Positions 51,491-60,684 of a stretch of DNA of 64,000 bases are shown here, in pieces. The DNA is from Olsenella uli. GTDB lineage: Bacteria; Actinomycetota; Coriobacteriia; Coriobacteriales; Atopobiaceae. The position numbers and the translations under genes are program-made. The stretch is taken from positions 1 to 64,000 of the forward strand of contig NZ_JACJKN010000002.1 of assembly GCF_016900775.1 (NCBI RefSeq). The letters run 5' to 3'. Each line of letters opens with the position of its first letter. Position 1 is the stretch's first letter. The notes beneath the pieces were generated by a model. That model had not been told where the DNA came from. It did no database searches and saw only the letters and a program-made list of their open reading frames with translations.

Positions 51491-52336
51491 ATGGCCGTCC
51501 GCATCATCACCGACTCCGGCATCGACCTCCCCGGCGAGGTTGACCCCCGCGTCACCGTGGTGCCCCTGGGCATCACCTTTGGAACCACCACCTACGCCGA
51601 CGGCGTCGACCTCACCAACGAGCGCTTCTACGAGCTGCTCATCGAGAGCGACGAGCTGCCCAAGACGAGCCAGGCCACGCCCTTCACCTATCAGCAGATC
51701 TTCGAGGACGTGCGCGCCCGCGGCGACGAGGCCGTGGTGATCACGCTCTCCGCCAAGCTCTCCGGCACCTACCAGAGCGCCGTCACGGCCGCGGTGGACT
51801 TCCCCGAGGTCCACGTGGTCGACAGCAAGAACGTCACCATCGGCCAGAGCCTCCTCGTGCTTCTTGCGCTGAGGATGCTCGACGAGGGTCGCACGGCCGC
51901 GGAGATCGCGGGGGAGCTCGCCTCCGCCGCCGACCGCGTCTGCCTGCTCGCCCTTCTCGACACGCTCGAGTACCTCAAGCGTGGCGGGCGCATCCCCAAG
52001 AGCGTGGGCACCATCGGCGAGCTCCTCTCCATCAAGCCCGTCGTGGGCGTCGAGGACGGCGAGGTCGTGATGCTCGGCAAGGCGCGCGGCTCCAAGAACG
52101 GCCGCAACCAGCTGCACCAGCAGGTCGAGAAGCACGGCATCGACTTCACCATGCCGGTCCTTCTGGGCTACACGGGCCTCTCCCAGAAGGTCCTGCGCAA
52201 GTACCTTGACGACAACCGTGCCATCTGGGAGGGCAGGGTCGCCGAGGACGAGCTGCCCATCACCTCCGTGGGCGCCACCATCGGCACGCACGTGGGGCCG
52301 GGCGCCATCGCGCTCGCGTTCTTCCGCGTGCGGTAG
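51491..52336 (+). CDS. DegV-family fatty-acid-binding protein
   Basis: Protein of 281 residues. It shows the DegV order: VRIITDSGIDLP at the N-terminus, TSQATPFTYQQIFED, ITLSAKLSGTYQSA, LDTLEYLKRGGRIPKS and THVGPGAIALAFF at the end. DegV (FakB-type) proteins bind a fatty acid and present it to FakA kinase; no fakA is in the window. The ATG at 51491 follows GAGAAAGGAACG. Confidence 0.95.
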   Translation: MAVRIITDSGIDLPGEVDPRVTVVPLGITFGTTTYADGVDLTNERFYELLIESDELPKTSQATPFTYQQIFEDVRARGDEAVVITLSAKLSGTYQSAVTAAVDFPEVHVVDSKNVTIGQSLLVLLALRMLDEGRTAAEIAGELASAADRVCLLALLDTLEYLKRGGRIPKSVGTIGELLSIKPVVGVEDGEVVMLGKARGSKNGRNQLHQQVEKHGIDFTMPVLLGYTGLSQKVLRKYLDDNRAIWEGRVAEDELPITSVGATIGTHVGPGAIALAFFRVR

Positions 52337-52356
52337 CCGGCTACCGCACATCCCAT

Positions 52357-52424
52357 GCGCCACGGGCGCCGGGCCCGTTCGACCGCCCATCCTGCGTGTC
52401 GAACGGGCCCGACGCCCGTGGCGC
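52357..52424. terminator. Long bidirectional terminator hairpin
   Basis: GCGCCACGGGCG and GGGCCCGTTCGAC on the left pair with GTCGAACGGGCCC and CGCCCGTGGCGC on the right, about 25 bp in total around a 14-base loop. It separates the convergent degV-type gene and the lipoprotein gene. Confidence 0.7.
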
Positions 52425-52457
52425 GATCATATTTCGATGGTGCGCTGCGGCTGCGGG

Positions 52458-53039
52458 CTACGCGAAGATCTGGGAGAGCTGGGAGGTGTCGCTGGCGGTC
52501 CAGCCGTTGTCGGTCTTGGAGTAGCTGACCTCCACGGTGGTCTGGCGGGGCTCAACGCCGTCGAGCGTCTCCATGAGAACCTCGCCGACGCGGGCGTTGA
52601 AGGCCTCCTCGTCGTTCAGGAGCTCAAGGCTTGACGGGTCGCTCACCAGCTCGGCCACAAGGTCCGTCGCGGCCTGCTCGACCTGCTCGTAGAAGTCGGT
52701 CGCGGACTTGCACGTCACGTCCACCGACGCGACGGCGCTCTCCCCGCCCTCGTCGACCGTGATGGCGCCGATCTCATAGTCAAAGCCGTCAAGCAGGGAC
52801 TTGACCACGTCCGAGCCCGTGATGCCGTAGGACTCGAGCTCTCCGGTGTCCATGCTGCCGACGAGCTCCTCGACGGTCGCGTCATCGAGGTTCTTGATGC
52901 GGTCGAGGCTGGCCGTGAGGTCCTCGCGGATGGCCGTCTCGGGATTGGGGCCCGCGCACGCGCCGAGCACAAGGCTCGCGCCCAGGGCGAGCACGGCAAT
53001 GATCGAGCAGGTAAGTGACCTAAGGGCACGACGCTTCAT
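52458..53039 (-). CDS. Lipoprotein (DUF5105-like)
   Basis: Lipoprotein of 193 residues. The signal peptide contains IIAVLALGASLVLGAC with the lipobox Cys at about 29. The mature part (PETAIREDLTASLDRIKNLDDATVEELVGSM..., YGITGSDVVKSLLDGFDYEIG) resembles small lipoproteins with DUF5105-like domains of unknown role. The ATG at 53039 (MKRRALRSL) is followed by a basic n-region. Confidence 0.8.
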   Translation of the reverse strand: MKRRALRSLTCSIIAVLALGASLVLGACAGPNPETAIREDLTASLDRIKNLDDATVEELVGSMDTGELESYGITGSDVVKSLLDGFDYEIGAITVDEGGESAVASVDVTCKSATDFYEQVEQAATDLVAELVSDPSSLELLNDEEAFNARVGEVLMETLDGVEPRQTTVEVSYSKTDNGWTASDTSQLSQIFA

Positions 53040-53308
53040 GATGCTCCCTTCGCTTCGCCTTCCTTGGCCGGAGTGTATCAGCTTTCTTTCAGGGGAGGGG
53101 AGGGGGAATATTATGCGTCGGTAAGCGCATTGCCCCGGGGGCGGCGTGTTGCATCGGCCCGGTGCGTCGCAGCCGCCCACGCAACCAAACGAGCTTCTCG
53201 CCGATTCCGCACCGTCACGCATCGTGCCGTTTACTACCATCTCTCACACTGTGTCGAGGTCGAGGGGACCCGGCACGCACGACTCCCCGATGTGCAAGGA
53301 GAGGGCCT

Positions 53309-55135
53309 ATGGCAAGAATGCACGTCATGGAGCAGAGCAAGTCCCAGGCGATCATGTCGAGCATGCACGAGATGCTCGAGAAGCGCCTCTCGGTGAGCTC
53401 GCTCGCTCCGTGCCCCGTCGAGTTCACGGCCTCGTACGTGGCCATGTGCGCGACGCAGAGCTGCGGCAAGTGCACGCCGTGCAGAAACGGCCTGCGCATG
53501 CTGCGCCACCTGTTCAACGACGTCCTGAACAACCGTGCCACGATGGAGACGCTCGACCTCATCGAGTCCACCGCCCGCACGGTCTACCTCTCGAGCGACT
53601 GCGCGATCGGCTACGAGGCGGGCGAGGTGGCCCTCATGGCCATTCGCGGCTTCCGCGACGACTTCGAGCACCACGTGACCAAGCACGCCTGCGGCTTTGC
53701 GCAGCACCAGACGGTGCCCTGCGTCTCGGGCTGCCCGGCGGGCGTGGACATCCCCGGCTACATCGCGCTCGTCGAGGCCGGCCGCTACACCGAGGCCGTG
53801 CGCCTCATCCGCAAGGACAACCCGCTGCCGCTCGTCTGCGGCCTCGTCTGCGAGCACCCCTGCGAGATGCACTGCCGCCGCGGCATGGTGGACGACCCGA
53901 TGAACATCCGCGGCCTCAAGCGCTACGCCGTGGACCACGCGGGCGACTACCGCCCCATCATCAAGGCCCCCACCAAGAAGACCGTGGCCGTGATCGGCGG
54001 CGGCCCGGCGGGCATCTCCTGCGCCTACTACCTGACCCTCATGGGCCACAAGGTCAAGATCTTCGAGCAGCGCGCACACCTCGGCGGGATGCTCCGCTAC
54101 GGCATCCCCAACTACCGCCTGCCGCGCGAGCAGCTTGACTCCGAGATCCAGTGGATCCTCGACTGCGGGATTGACGTCGAGCTCAACCACAGCGTGGACG
54201 GCGAGGAGATGAAGCGCCTGCGCGAGGAGTTCGACGCCGTCTACCTGGCCATAGGCGCGCATGCGGACAAGAAGCTCGGCCTTCCGGGCGAGGACGCCGA
54301 GGGCGTCATGTCCGCCGTCAAGCTCCTGCGCGACATGGGAGACGACAACCCGCCCGACTTCAAGGGCCTCACGGTGACCGTGGTGGGCGGCGGCAACGTG
54401 GCCATGGACGTGGCCCGCACCTCCGTGCGCCTGGGCGCGAAGAAGGTCATCATCGCGTATCGCCGTCGCGTGGCCGACATGACGGCCCAGGACGAGGAGA
54501 TTGCCGGCGCCGAGGCCGAGGGCTGCGAGGTCATGGACCTGCACGCGCCCAAGGAGGTCGTCGTGGACGAGAAGAACCACGTCGCGGGCCTCAAGGTTGA
54601 GCCGCAGATCATTGGCGGCCTCAAGCGCGGCCGCCCCGCCCCGCGCCCGGCCGAGGGCGGCGACGTGGTGGTCCCGTGCGACCGCGTGATCGTGGCCATT
54701 GGCCAGGACATCGACTCCGCGACCTTCGAGGAGCAGGGCGTGCCCTGCAAGTGGGGCCGCATCGTCACGGACGCGTCCGGCGCCGTGCCCGGCCAGGACG
54801 GCCTCTTCTCCGGCGGCGACTGCCAGAGCGGCCCGGCCACCGTCATCCGCGCCATCAACGCGGGCAAGGTCGCGGCGGGCAACATCGACAACTACCTCGG
54901 CTACAACCACCAGATCGAGCTCGACGTGGAGCTGCCGCCCGTGCAGTTCAAGGGCAAGATCTCCTGCGCGCGCTGCGAGATGCGCGAGCGCGAGGCGGCC
55001 GAGCGCATCAACGACTTCGAGATCGTCGAGAACGGCCTCACGGACGAGGAGGCGCACCAGGAGGCATCCCGCTGCCTGCGCTGCGACCACTTCGGCTTTG
55101 GCGCGTTCCGCGGGGGGAGGATCGAGCAGTGGTAA
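53309..55135 (+). CDS. Hydrogenase-linked flavoprotein: NuoF-like FeS module plus GltD-like domain
   Basis: Protein of 608 residues. The N-terminal part has the NuoF-type iron-sulfur motif SCGKCTPCRNG (Cys52, 55, 58). It is followed by a GltD-like region: CGLVCEHPCEMHCRRG for further clusters, FAD loop VAVIGGGPAGISCAYYL (near 228) and NAD(P) loop VTVVGGGNVAMDVARTSVRLG. SCARCEMREREAAER and SRCLRCDHFGFG end it. It probably passes electrons between NAD(P)H and the hydrogenase encoded next. ATG at 53309 follows AAGGAGAGGG. The hydrogenase start overlaps its stop. Confidence 0.92.
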   Translation: MARMHVMEQSKSQAIMSSMHEMLEKRLSVSSLAPCPVEFTASYVAMCATQSCGKCTPCRNGLRMLRHLFNDVLNNRATMETLDLIESTARTVYLSSDCAIGYEAGEVALMAIRGFRDDFEHHVTKHACGFAQHQTVPCVSGCPAGVDIPGYIALVEAGRYTEAVRLIRKDNPLPLVCGLVCEHPCEMHCRRGMVDDPMNIRGLKRYAVDHAGDYRPIIKAPTKKTVAVIGGGPAGISCAYYLTLMGHKVKIFEQRAHLGGMLRYGIPNYRLPREQLDSEIQWILDCGIDVELNHSVDGEEMKRLREEFDAVYLAIGAHADKKLGLPGEDAEGVMSAVKLLRDMGDDNPPDFKGLTVTVVGGGNVAMDVARTSVRLGAKKVIIAYRRRVADMTAQDEEIAGAEAEGCEVMDLHAPKEVVVDEKNHVAGLKVEPQIIGGLKRGRPAPRPAEGGDVVVPCDRVIVAIGQDIDSATFEEQGVPCKWGRIVTDASGAVPGQDGLFSGGDCQSGPATVIRAINAGKVAAGNIDNYLGYNHQIELDVELPPVQFKGKISCARCEMREREAAERINDFEIVENGLTDEEAHQEASRCLRCDHFGFGAFRGGRIEQW

Positions 55136-56871
55136 ACCTCACCATCGACGGCCGCGCCGTGAGCGTGGCCGAGGGTACGTCCATTCTCGACGCCGCCGCC
55201 ACCGTGGGCATCAAGATCCCGACGCTCTGCTACCTCAAGGAGCTCAACGAGATCGGCGCCTGCCGCGTCTGCGTAGTCGAGGTCGAGGGAATCGACCAGC
55301 TCGTCGCCGCGTGCAACAACACCGTGCTCGAGGGCATGGTCGTGCGCACCAACAGCCCCAAGGTGCGCGTGGCGCGCCGCATGAACATGGAGCTTTTGCT
55401 CGCGACGCACGACTCCGAGTGCACGAGCTGCGTGCGCTCCGGCAACTGCACCCTGCAGACGCTCGCCAACGACCTCGGCATCTCCGAGCTGCCCTACGAG
55501 AAGCGCCTCATGCACGACCCGTGGGACAAGTCCTTCCCGCTCATCCGCAACAACGACAAGTGCATCAACTGCCTGCGCTGCATCCAGGTGTGCGAGAAGA
55601 TCCAGGGGCTCGGCGTCTGGGACCTCGCCAACCGCGCCACGCACACGAGCGTGAACGTCCGCGGCGGCATGACCATCCAGGAGTCCGACTGCACGCTCTG
55701 CGGCCAGTGCATCACGCACTGCCCGACGGGGGCCCTGCGCGAGCGCGACGACACGCAGAAGGTCTTCGACGCGCTCGCTGACCCGGAGAAGGTCGTCGTG
55801 GTGCAGATCGCGCCGGCCGTGCGCGCCGCCTGGGGCGAGAGCCTGGGCCTGCCGCGCGAGGAGGCCACCGTCGGCCGTCTCGTGGCGGCGCTGCGCCAGA
55901 TGGGCGTGGACTACGTCTTTGACACGGACTTCTCTGCGGACCTCACCATCATGGAGGAGGGCACCGAGCTTCTGCGCAAGCTCGCGCGCCGCGCCGAGGA
56001 CCCCGCCGACGAGACGAACACGTTCCCGATGTTCACCTCCTGCTGCCCGGGTTGGGTGCGCTACGTCAAGGCCGTGCGCCCCGAGCTGACCGACAACCTC
56101 TCCACCTCCAAGTCCCCGGGCCAGATGTTCGGCGCCGTGACCAAGAGCTACTTCGCCGAGCTCAAGGGCATCGACCCGCACAACATCTTCTGCGTTGAGA
56201 TCATGCCGTGCACGGCCAAGAAGCACGAGGTGGCCATCCCCGTCATGAACGACGCCTGCGGCGACGCGGACGTGGACGTCTCCATCACCACGCGCGAGGT
56301 CGACCGCATGATCCGCGCCGAGCACATCGACGCCACGACGCTGCCCGAGGAGGACTTCGACCAGCCGCTCGGCACCGCCACCGGAGCCGGCGTCATCTTC
56401 GGCGCCACCGGCGGCGTCATGGAGGCGGCGCTGCGTACCGCGTACCACGTGGTGACCGGAGAGACCCCGCGCCCGGACGCCTTCTCCGAGGTCCGCGGCC
56501 AGGACGGCTGGAAGGAGGCCACGTTCGACCTCGCCGGCACGCCGGTGCGCGTGGCCGTGGTCCATGGCCTCGCCAATACGGCGTTTCTGCTCGACGCCCT
56601 TGCCGAGGGTGCCGTTGAGTACGACTTCGTCGAGGTCATGGCCTGCCCCGGCGGCTGCGCGGGCGGCGGTGGCCAGCCCATCCACGACGGCGAGGAGCTC
56701 GCCGGCGTCCGCGGCGACGTCCTCTGGGGCCTCGACCGCAGGGCCAAGCTCCGCAACTCCTACGAGAACCCCTCCATCGTGGCCATCTACCGCGACTACC
56801 TGGGCGAGCCCAACTCCGAGCGCGCCGAGGAGCTCCTCCACACCGACCACCACGCCTGGTCCATGCATTAA
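55129..56871 (+). CDS. hydA: [FeFe] hydrogenase
   Basis: Catalytic subunit of 580 residues. Clusters in order: [2Fe-2S] (Cys34, 45, 48, 62), His-ligated [4Fe-4S] (His94, Cys98, 101, 107), two [4Fe-4S] (Cys145-155 and Cys188-198), then the H-cluster loops TSCCPGW (Cys305), MPCTAKKHE (Cys361) and MACPGGCAGGGGQP (Cys506, 510). All ligands are present, so it should be active for hydrogen turnover. The pairing with a GltD-type flavoprotein is what HydDB calls group A2. GTG start at 55129 follows GGGGGGAGG. Maturation genes are not in this window. Confidence 0.95.
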   Translation: MVNLTIDGRAVSVAEGTSILDAAATVGIKIPTLCYLKELNEIGACRVCVVEVEGIDQLVAACNNTVLEGMVVRTNSPKVRVARRMNMELLLATHDSECTSCVRSGNCTLQTLANDLGISELPYEKRLMHDPWDKSFPLIRNNDKCINCLRCIQVCEKIQGLGVWDLANRATHTSVNVRGGMTIQESDCTLCGQCITHCPTGALRERDDTQKVFDALADPEKVVVVQIAPAVRAAWGESLGLPREEATVGRLVAALRQMGVDYVFDTDFSADLTIMEEGTELLRKLARRAEDPADETNTFPMFTSCCPGWVRYVKAVRPELTDNLSTSKSPGQMFGAVTKSYFAELKGIDPHNIFCVEIMPCTAKKHEVAIPVMNDACGDADVDVSITTREVDRMIRAEHIDATTLPEEDFDQPLGTATGAGVIFGATGGVMEAALRTAYHVVTGETPRPDAFSEVRGQDGWKEATFDLAGTPVRVAVVHGLANTAFLLDALAEGAVEYDFVEVMACPGGCAGGGGQPIHDGEELAGVRGDVLWGLDRRAKLRNSYENPSIVAIYRDYLGEPNSERAEELLHTDHHAWSMH

Positions 56872-56900
56872 CGCGGAAAAGGGACCGTCCCTTTTCCGCG
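56872..56900. repeat. Perfect CAAAGG-type palindrome after hydrogenase gene
   Basis: CGCGGAAAAGGGAC and GTCCCTTTTCCGCG are a perfect 14-bp inverted repeat with one central base, beginning at the base after the stop codon. Confidence 0.65.
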
Positions 56901-56903
56901 CTC

Positions 56904-56937
56904 GGGCCCGAGCCGTCTACCCCCGCGGCTCGGGCCC
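56904..56937. terminator. Terminator between hydrogenase and helicase genes
   Basis: GGGCCCGAGCCG pairs perfectly with CGGCTCGGGCCC over a 10-base loop, followed by TCTCTT on the plus side. It can serve both convergent genes. Confidence 0.75.
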
Positions 56938-56980
56938 TCTCTTGTGCAACTGTGAGCCAAAGGGCACAGCCGCCTCTGGC

Positions 56981-59350
56981 TCATGCGAGGGGCCACCGCG
57001 CGACGCGGGCCCTCATGCCCTCCACGTCGAGCACGCCCTCGGCAAAGCCCTTGCGGATGAGGCTCTCCGGCACGAGCTCGTCGTACTTCTCGAAGTACGG
57101 GACCTCGGCGGGGTAGAGGAGCTCCATCGGGTCATCGAGCCGCTCCGCCGCGTCGCGGACCACCGAGAAGAACGTGCGCTCGTCCGCCTCCATCACGAAC
57201 GTGATGAAGTAGGGGCGTGACGAACTGAACGCCTTGATGCCCAGCTCCTCGGCGCACTTGATCTTGATGAGGCGTTCGAGGGCGAGAAACGCGTAGCTTC
57301 CCAGCCACGGCAGCAGGCACCACATGGTCTGCTCGCGCTCGTTCTCGCCCAGGCAGACGAGCGGGCCTGTGGTGAGGTGGGACGCCCCCGCAACGTGGCG
57401 CGCCTGGCGCAGGCGGGCGCGGGCGTGGGGCATGAGGTAGGGATAGGCGGCGTGCTCCTCCAGCGCCTGGCGCATCCGCTCGAGCACGCGGGTGCTCACG
57501 TCTCCGGCGACCTCGCCAAAGTAGGCGGGTACCTTCCCCTTGACCTGCGTCACGTAGAGGAGGTGGCGCTCGTGGTCCACCTCGTCGACGATCCACACGT
57601 GTCCGGCTATGGCGACCTTCTCGCCGGGCGGGGGCGGCGCGCAGAGGGTCCCGATCTCCGTGGAGTCGCACCGCACCGTGTACTCGACGTTCTCCTGGAA
57701 GACCGCGAAGAACTTGTAGGAGCTCGTGACGCGCTCTCCGGCAAGGCCCACGATGAGGCCGCCCGTCTCCGTCTGCTCGACGAAGTCGTTGCGGATGAGG
57801 TGGCGCAGGAGCTCGCGGAAGTCGTCCGCGGTCACGCGGTGAAAGTACGTGAGCGTGAGCACGCGGCTTGCGAGCTGTGCGGGGGAGAGCTCGCCCTCCG
57901 AGGCGAGGGTCGCGAGCGTCTGGTGACAGAGCAGGCTGTAGGGCAGCCGGTCCAGCCGCGGCGGCTCCACCCAGCGCTCTTCTCGATAGAGCTGCACGAG
58001 GGCGATGCCCTGCAGGAGCTTCCAGGGGATGGTCTCCGGCAGGAGCGTGCGGGGCTCGGGCTGATCCTCCCGCATGACGAACCACATCTCGGGCGGCCGC
58101 TCTCGGCGCCCCGTGCGCCCCATGCGCTGCAGGAAGCTTGACACGGTGAAGGGGGCGTCGATCTGAAACGCCCGCTCCAGGCGCCCGACGTCCACCCCCA
58201 GCTCGAGCGTGGACGTGGCGACGATGCTCACGTCCGAGGCGTCGTCGCGCATCTGCTCCTCGGCCGACTCGCGGATGGCGGCAGAGAGGTTGCCGTGGTG
58301 AATCAAGAAGCGGTCTGGCTCCCCGTTGAACTCGCAGTACGCGCGCAGCGTGGTGCAGACCTCCTCGGCCTCCTCGCGCGAGTTGGAGAAGATCAGGCAC
58401 TTGCGTCCGCGCGTGTGCTCGAAGATGTAGCCGATGCCGGGGTCGGCGTTCGCGGGTGCCGAGTCTGTGGGCGTCTCGGGAGGGCCGGGGACTATCGCCG
58501 TGCTCAGACAGCTTCGCCCTTCGGACTGCAGAACTGCGCGCGGAGGTAACGCCCGCCCCTCCGGAGGCATCGTGACCGATTCCAGCGCAACGACGTCAGC
58601 ATCGAGGCTATCGCCTGCATTAATTGCCCGGCCCTCATCTGCCTGAGGGTCGGTGTTGTAGAAGTGCTCCATAGAGATGCGCCAGGTGCGCGGGGGTTCC
58701 TCGATGCGGGGGATGATGGTGTTGCGGCCCGTGCCGGCGGCGAGAAACGCGCCCACGGCCTCCGGGTCCCCGATGGTGGCGGACAGGCCGATGCGCCGCG
58801 GGCGCACGCCCGCGATTCTCGCCAGCCGCTCGATGAGGCAGAGGCACTGCCCCCCGCGATCCTGGCGCAGGAGCGCGTGAACCTCGTCGATGACAACATA
58901 GCGCAGGTTGCAGAAGAGTTTCGAGACGGCGGCGTGACGACGCATGAGGAGCGCCTCGAGGGACTCGGGCGTGATCTGCAGGATGCCCGAGGGCCGCTTC
59001 ATGAGCTTGGCCTTGTGCGAGGATGAGACGTCCCCATGCCAGTGCCAGACGGGGATCCCCGCCTCCTCGCAGAGGTCGGTGAGGCGATAGAACTGGTCGT
59101 TGATGAGAGCCTTGGTGGGCCCGATGTAGAGGGCCCCCACCGACGCGGGCGGGCTCTCCCAGAACTCGGTCAGGATGGGGAAGAAGGCCGCCTCCGTCTT
59201 GCCCGAGGCCGTGGAGGCGCAGAGAAGCACGTGGTCATCCGTATCGAAGATGGCCTCGCCTGCGGCCACCTGGATGCCGCGCAGGCTCTCCCACTCGTGC
59301 GCGTAGATGAAGTCCTGTACGAACGGTGCATATCGGTCAAAGATGCCCAC
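56981..59350 (-). CDS. DEAD/DEAH-box helicase, BrxHI/Lhr-like
   Basis: Superfamily 2 helicase of 789 residues. Walker A is LCASTASGKTEAAFFPIL, the DExH box is VVIDEVHALLRQDRGGQ, then GLSATIGDPEAV, LIHHGNLSAAIRESAEEQM, STLELGVDVGRL and QRMGRTGRRERP. A long C-terminal region (about 450-789) resembles Lhr-type and BrxHI proteins from BREX/DISARM-like loci. I start at the GTG at 59350 after GAGGAGG. A Pro/Ala-rich insert at about 260-310 contains a repeat (58499-58543). A BrxD-like ATPase gene lies 2.2 kb further on the same strand, separated by other genes. Confidence 0.9.
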   Translation of the reverse strand: MGIFDRYAPFVQDFIYAHEWESLRGIQVAAGEAIFDTDDHVLLCASTASGKTEAAFFPILTEFWESPPASVGALYIGPTKALINDQFYRLTDLCEEAGIPVWHWHGDVSSSHKAKLMKRPSGILQITPESLEALLMRRHAAVSKLFCNLRYVVIDEVHALLRQDRGGQCLCLIERLARIAGVRPRRIGLSATIGDPEAVGAFLAAGTGRNTIIPRIEEPPRTWRISMEHFYNTDPQADEGRAINAGDSLDADVVALESVTMPPEGRALPPRAVLQSEGRSCLSTAIVPGPPETPTDSAPANADPGIGYIFEHTRGRKCLIFSNSREEAEEVCTTLRAYCEFNGEPDRFLIHHGNLSAAIRESAEEQMRDDASDVSIVATSTLELGVDVGRLERAFQIDAPFTVSSFLQRMGRTGRRERPPEMWFVMREDQPEPRTLLPETIPWKLLQGIALVQLYREERWVEPPRLDRLPYSLLCHQTLATLASEGELSPAQLASRVLTLTYFHRVTADDFRELLRHLIRNDFVEQTETGGLIVGLAGERVTSSYKFFAVFQENVEYTVRCDSTEIGTLCAPPPPGEKVAIAGHVWIVDEVDHERHLLYVTQVKGKVPAYFGEVAGDVSTRVLERMRQALEEHAAYPYLMPHARARLRQARHVAGASHLTTGPLVCLGENEREQTMWCLLPWLGSYAFLALERLIKIKCAEELGIKAFSSSRPYFITFVMEADERTFFSVVRDAAERLDDPMELLYPAEVPYFEKYDELVPESLIRKGFAEGVLDVEGMRARVARWPLA
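58499..58543. repeat. Hairpin-core repeat inside the helicase gene
   Basis: CCGTGCTCAGACAGCTT and AGAACTGCGCGCGG match the core of the hairpin at 9906-9976, with a different 12-base middle. It encodes part of the helicase's non-conserved linker (PRAVLQSEGRSCLSTA), keeping the frame. Flanks show a degenerate inverted repeat. Confidence 0.6.
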
Positions 59351-59403
59351 GGCAACCTCCTCGTTGCCAGTATACGAACAAATGTTTGTCAAAGCAAGAT
59401 GAA

Positions 59404-59436
59404 ATCACGACCGCCCGCTGTGCGGGTGGTCGTGAT
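59404..59436 (-). terminator. 15-bp hairpin between membrane protein and helicase genes
   Basis: ATCACGACCGCCCGC and GCGGGTGGTCGTGAT pair at 14 of 15 positions over a 3-base loop. On the minus strand it ends with TTTCATCTT, so it likely terminates the upstream transcript or attenuates the helicase gene. Confidence 0.6.
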
Positions 59437-59597
59437 TGAGTGTGCCGGGGGCTTGGGTTGCGCGGCGTGGCGAGAAGAACGCCTCCTCCAGGCAGTGCCG
59501 GTGCCGAGCACCGCGATTTCTCGCCGGTCTCCGGCGGAGTTGGGATCGTGCGCGCGGCGGTCGATCTGAAGGCCGAATGGTCGTTCGAACGGCGGGC

Positions 59598-60554
59598 TCA
59601 GATGCCGCTCAGCGCCTCGCGCAGCTCGGCTGCGCGCCGGCGGCTCACGGGCAGGGTGGTGCCGTCGTCGGGCAGGAAGCTCACCGCCTGGGCGGGCGTG
59701 GAGAGCACGACCGGGGTCTCCTCCGCGTCGGGGGCGGCCTGCCGCTCGAGCTCCGCCACACGCTCGCGTACCTGCTCCAGCTCGTCCGACAGCGCCTCCC
59801 GCTCACGCAGGCGTGCCTTGAGCGCCTCTTTTAGCATCCGCTCCCGGTCCGCCTGCACGCTCGCGTCGCGCACCATGCGGAGCAGCCACCATATGAGGAC
59901 GATGCTGTCGGCGGTGATGACAAGGCTCAGGGAGAAGTAGAGGCCCTCGAACCCAAGCGGGGGAAGCCATCCGCCCACGAGCAGCGTCACGGTGAGCAAG
60001 GCGAGAAGCGCCGTCATGCGCCACCAGATGGAAGTCGAGATGCGCGCGGCAAACGCCTGTCTGAGCGCCCGCATGACGGGCATCATGGCGGCGAGAAGGG
60101 CGGCGTTCACGGCGGTGAGCACCATGAGGAACCGGGGTGCGTACAGATAGTCGTCGGCCCGCGCGGAAGGGGGCAGCAGCGCCGAGACGTTGGACGAGGT
60201 GAGCGTCACCAGAAAGCCGTAGAGCATCACGAGCGAAAAGACGAAGCCCCTGTGGGCGCGCTCGGCATCCACCTCATGGGCGTGGAGCGCGAGCAGCGCC
60301 GCTACGATGGCGAGAAACACGAGGTTCTGCAGCGTTTTTCTCGTCGAGACCCAGTCCTGCGCCATGGCAGGGGGCTCCAACGTGGCAACGAGGAGAAACG
60401 GCACGAGCCCCAGCGCGATGATCGCCGCGGCTCTGAGCCAGGCGCGGCGGGCGCCCGCGCGAAAGCGCCCCTCAAACGGCAGGAGGCACAGGACTGCGCA
60501 GGGCACGATCTGCACGAGCAGGCCGATGGTGTTGCGGATGAAGACGTCCGTCAT
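59598..60554 (-). CDS. Membrane protein with coiled coil and truncated LytTR-like tail
   Basis: Protein of 318 residues. About seven hydrophobic segments fill residues 1-215, followed by a coiled coil (ADRERMLKEALKARLREREALSDELEQVRERVAELE) and a C-terminal SFLPDDGTTLPVSRRRAAELREALSG. That tail matches the last strand and helix of a LytTR DNA-binding domain, but the rest of that domain is missing. It may be a membrane sensor. Start ATG at 60554 (MTDVFIRNTIGLL). It stands between the brxHI-like and brxD-like genes. Confidence 0.75.
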   Translation of the reverse strand: MTDVFIRNTIGLLVQIVPCAVLCLLPFEGRFRAGARRAWLRAAAIIALGLVPFLLVATLEPPAMAQDWVSTRKTLQNLVFLAIVAALLALHAHEVDAERAHRGFVFSLVMLYGFLVTLTSSNVSALLPPSARADDYLYAPRFLMVLTAVNAALLAAMMPVMRALRQAFAARISTSIWWRMTALLALLTVTLLVGGWLPPLGFEGLYFSLSLVITADSIVLIWWLLRMVRDASVQADRERMLKEALKARLREREALSDELEQVRERVAELERQAAPDAEETPVVLSTPAQAVSFLPDDGTTLPVSRRRAAELREALSGI

Positions 60555-60684
60555 GATGGGTCCTATGGGTTGGCCGGCAGGTCCTGACGGCGCGTTCCGC
60601 ATCCCGGCAAAACGTCTGGCCAAAGGGTCGTTTGCTAACATAGGTACTGTACTCGATATGTCTCAGGCAGAGGGGGAGGGTCCC

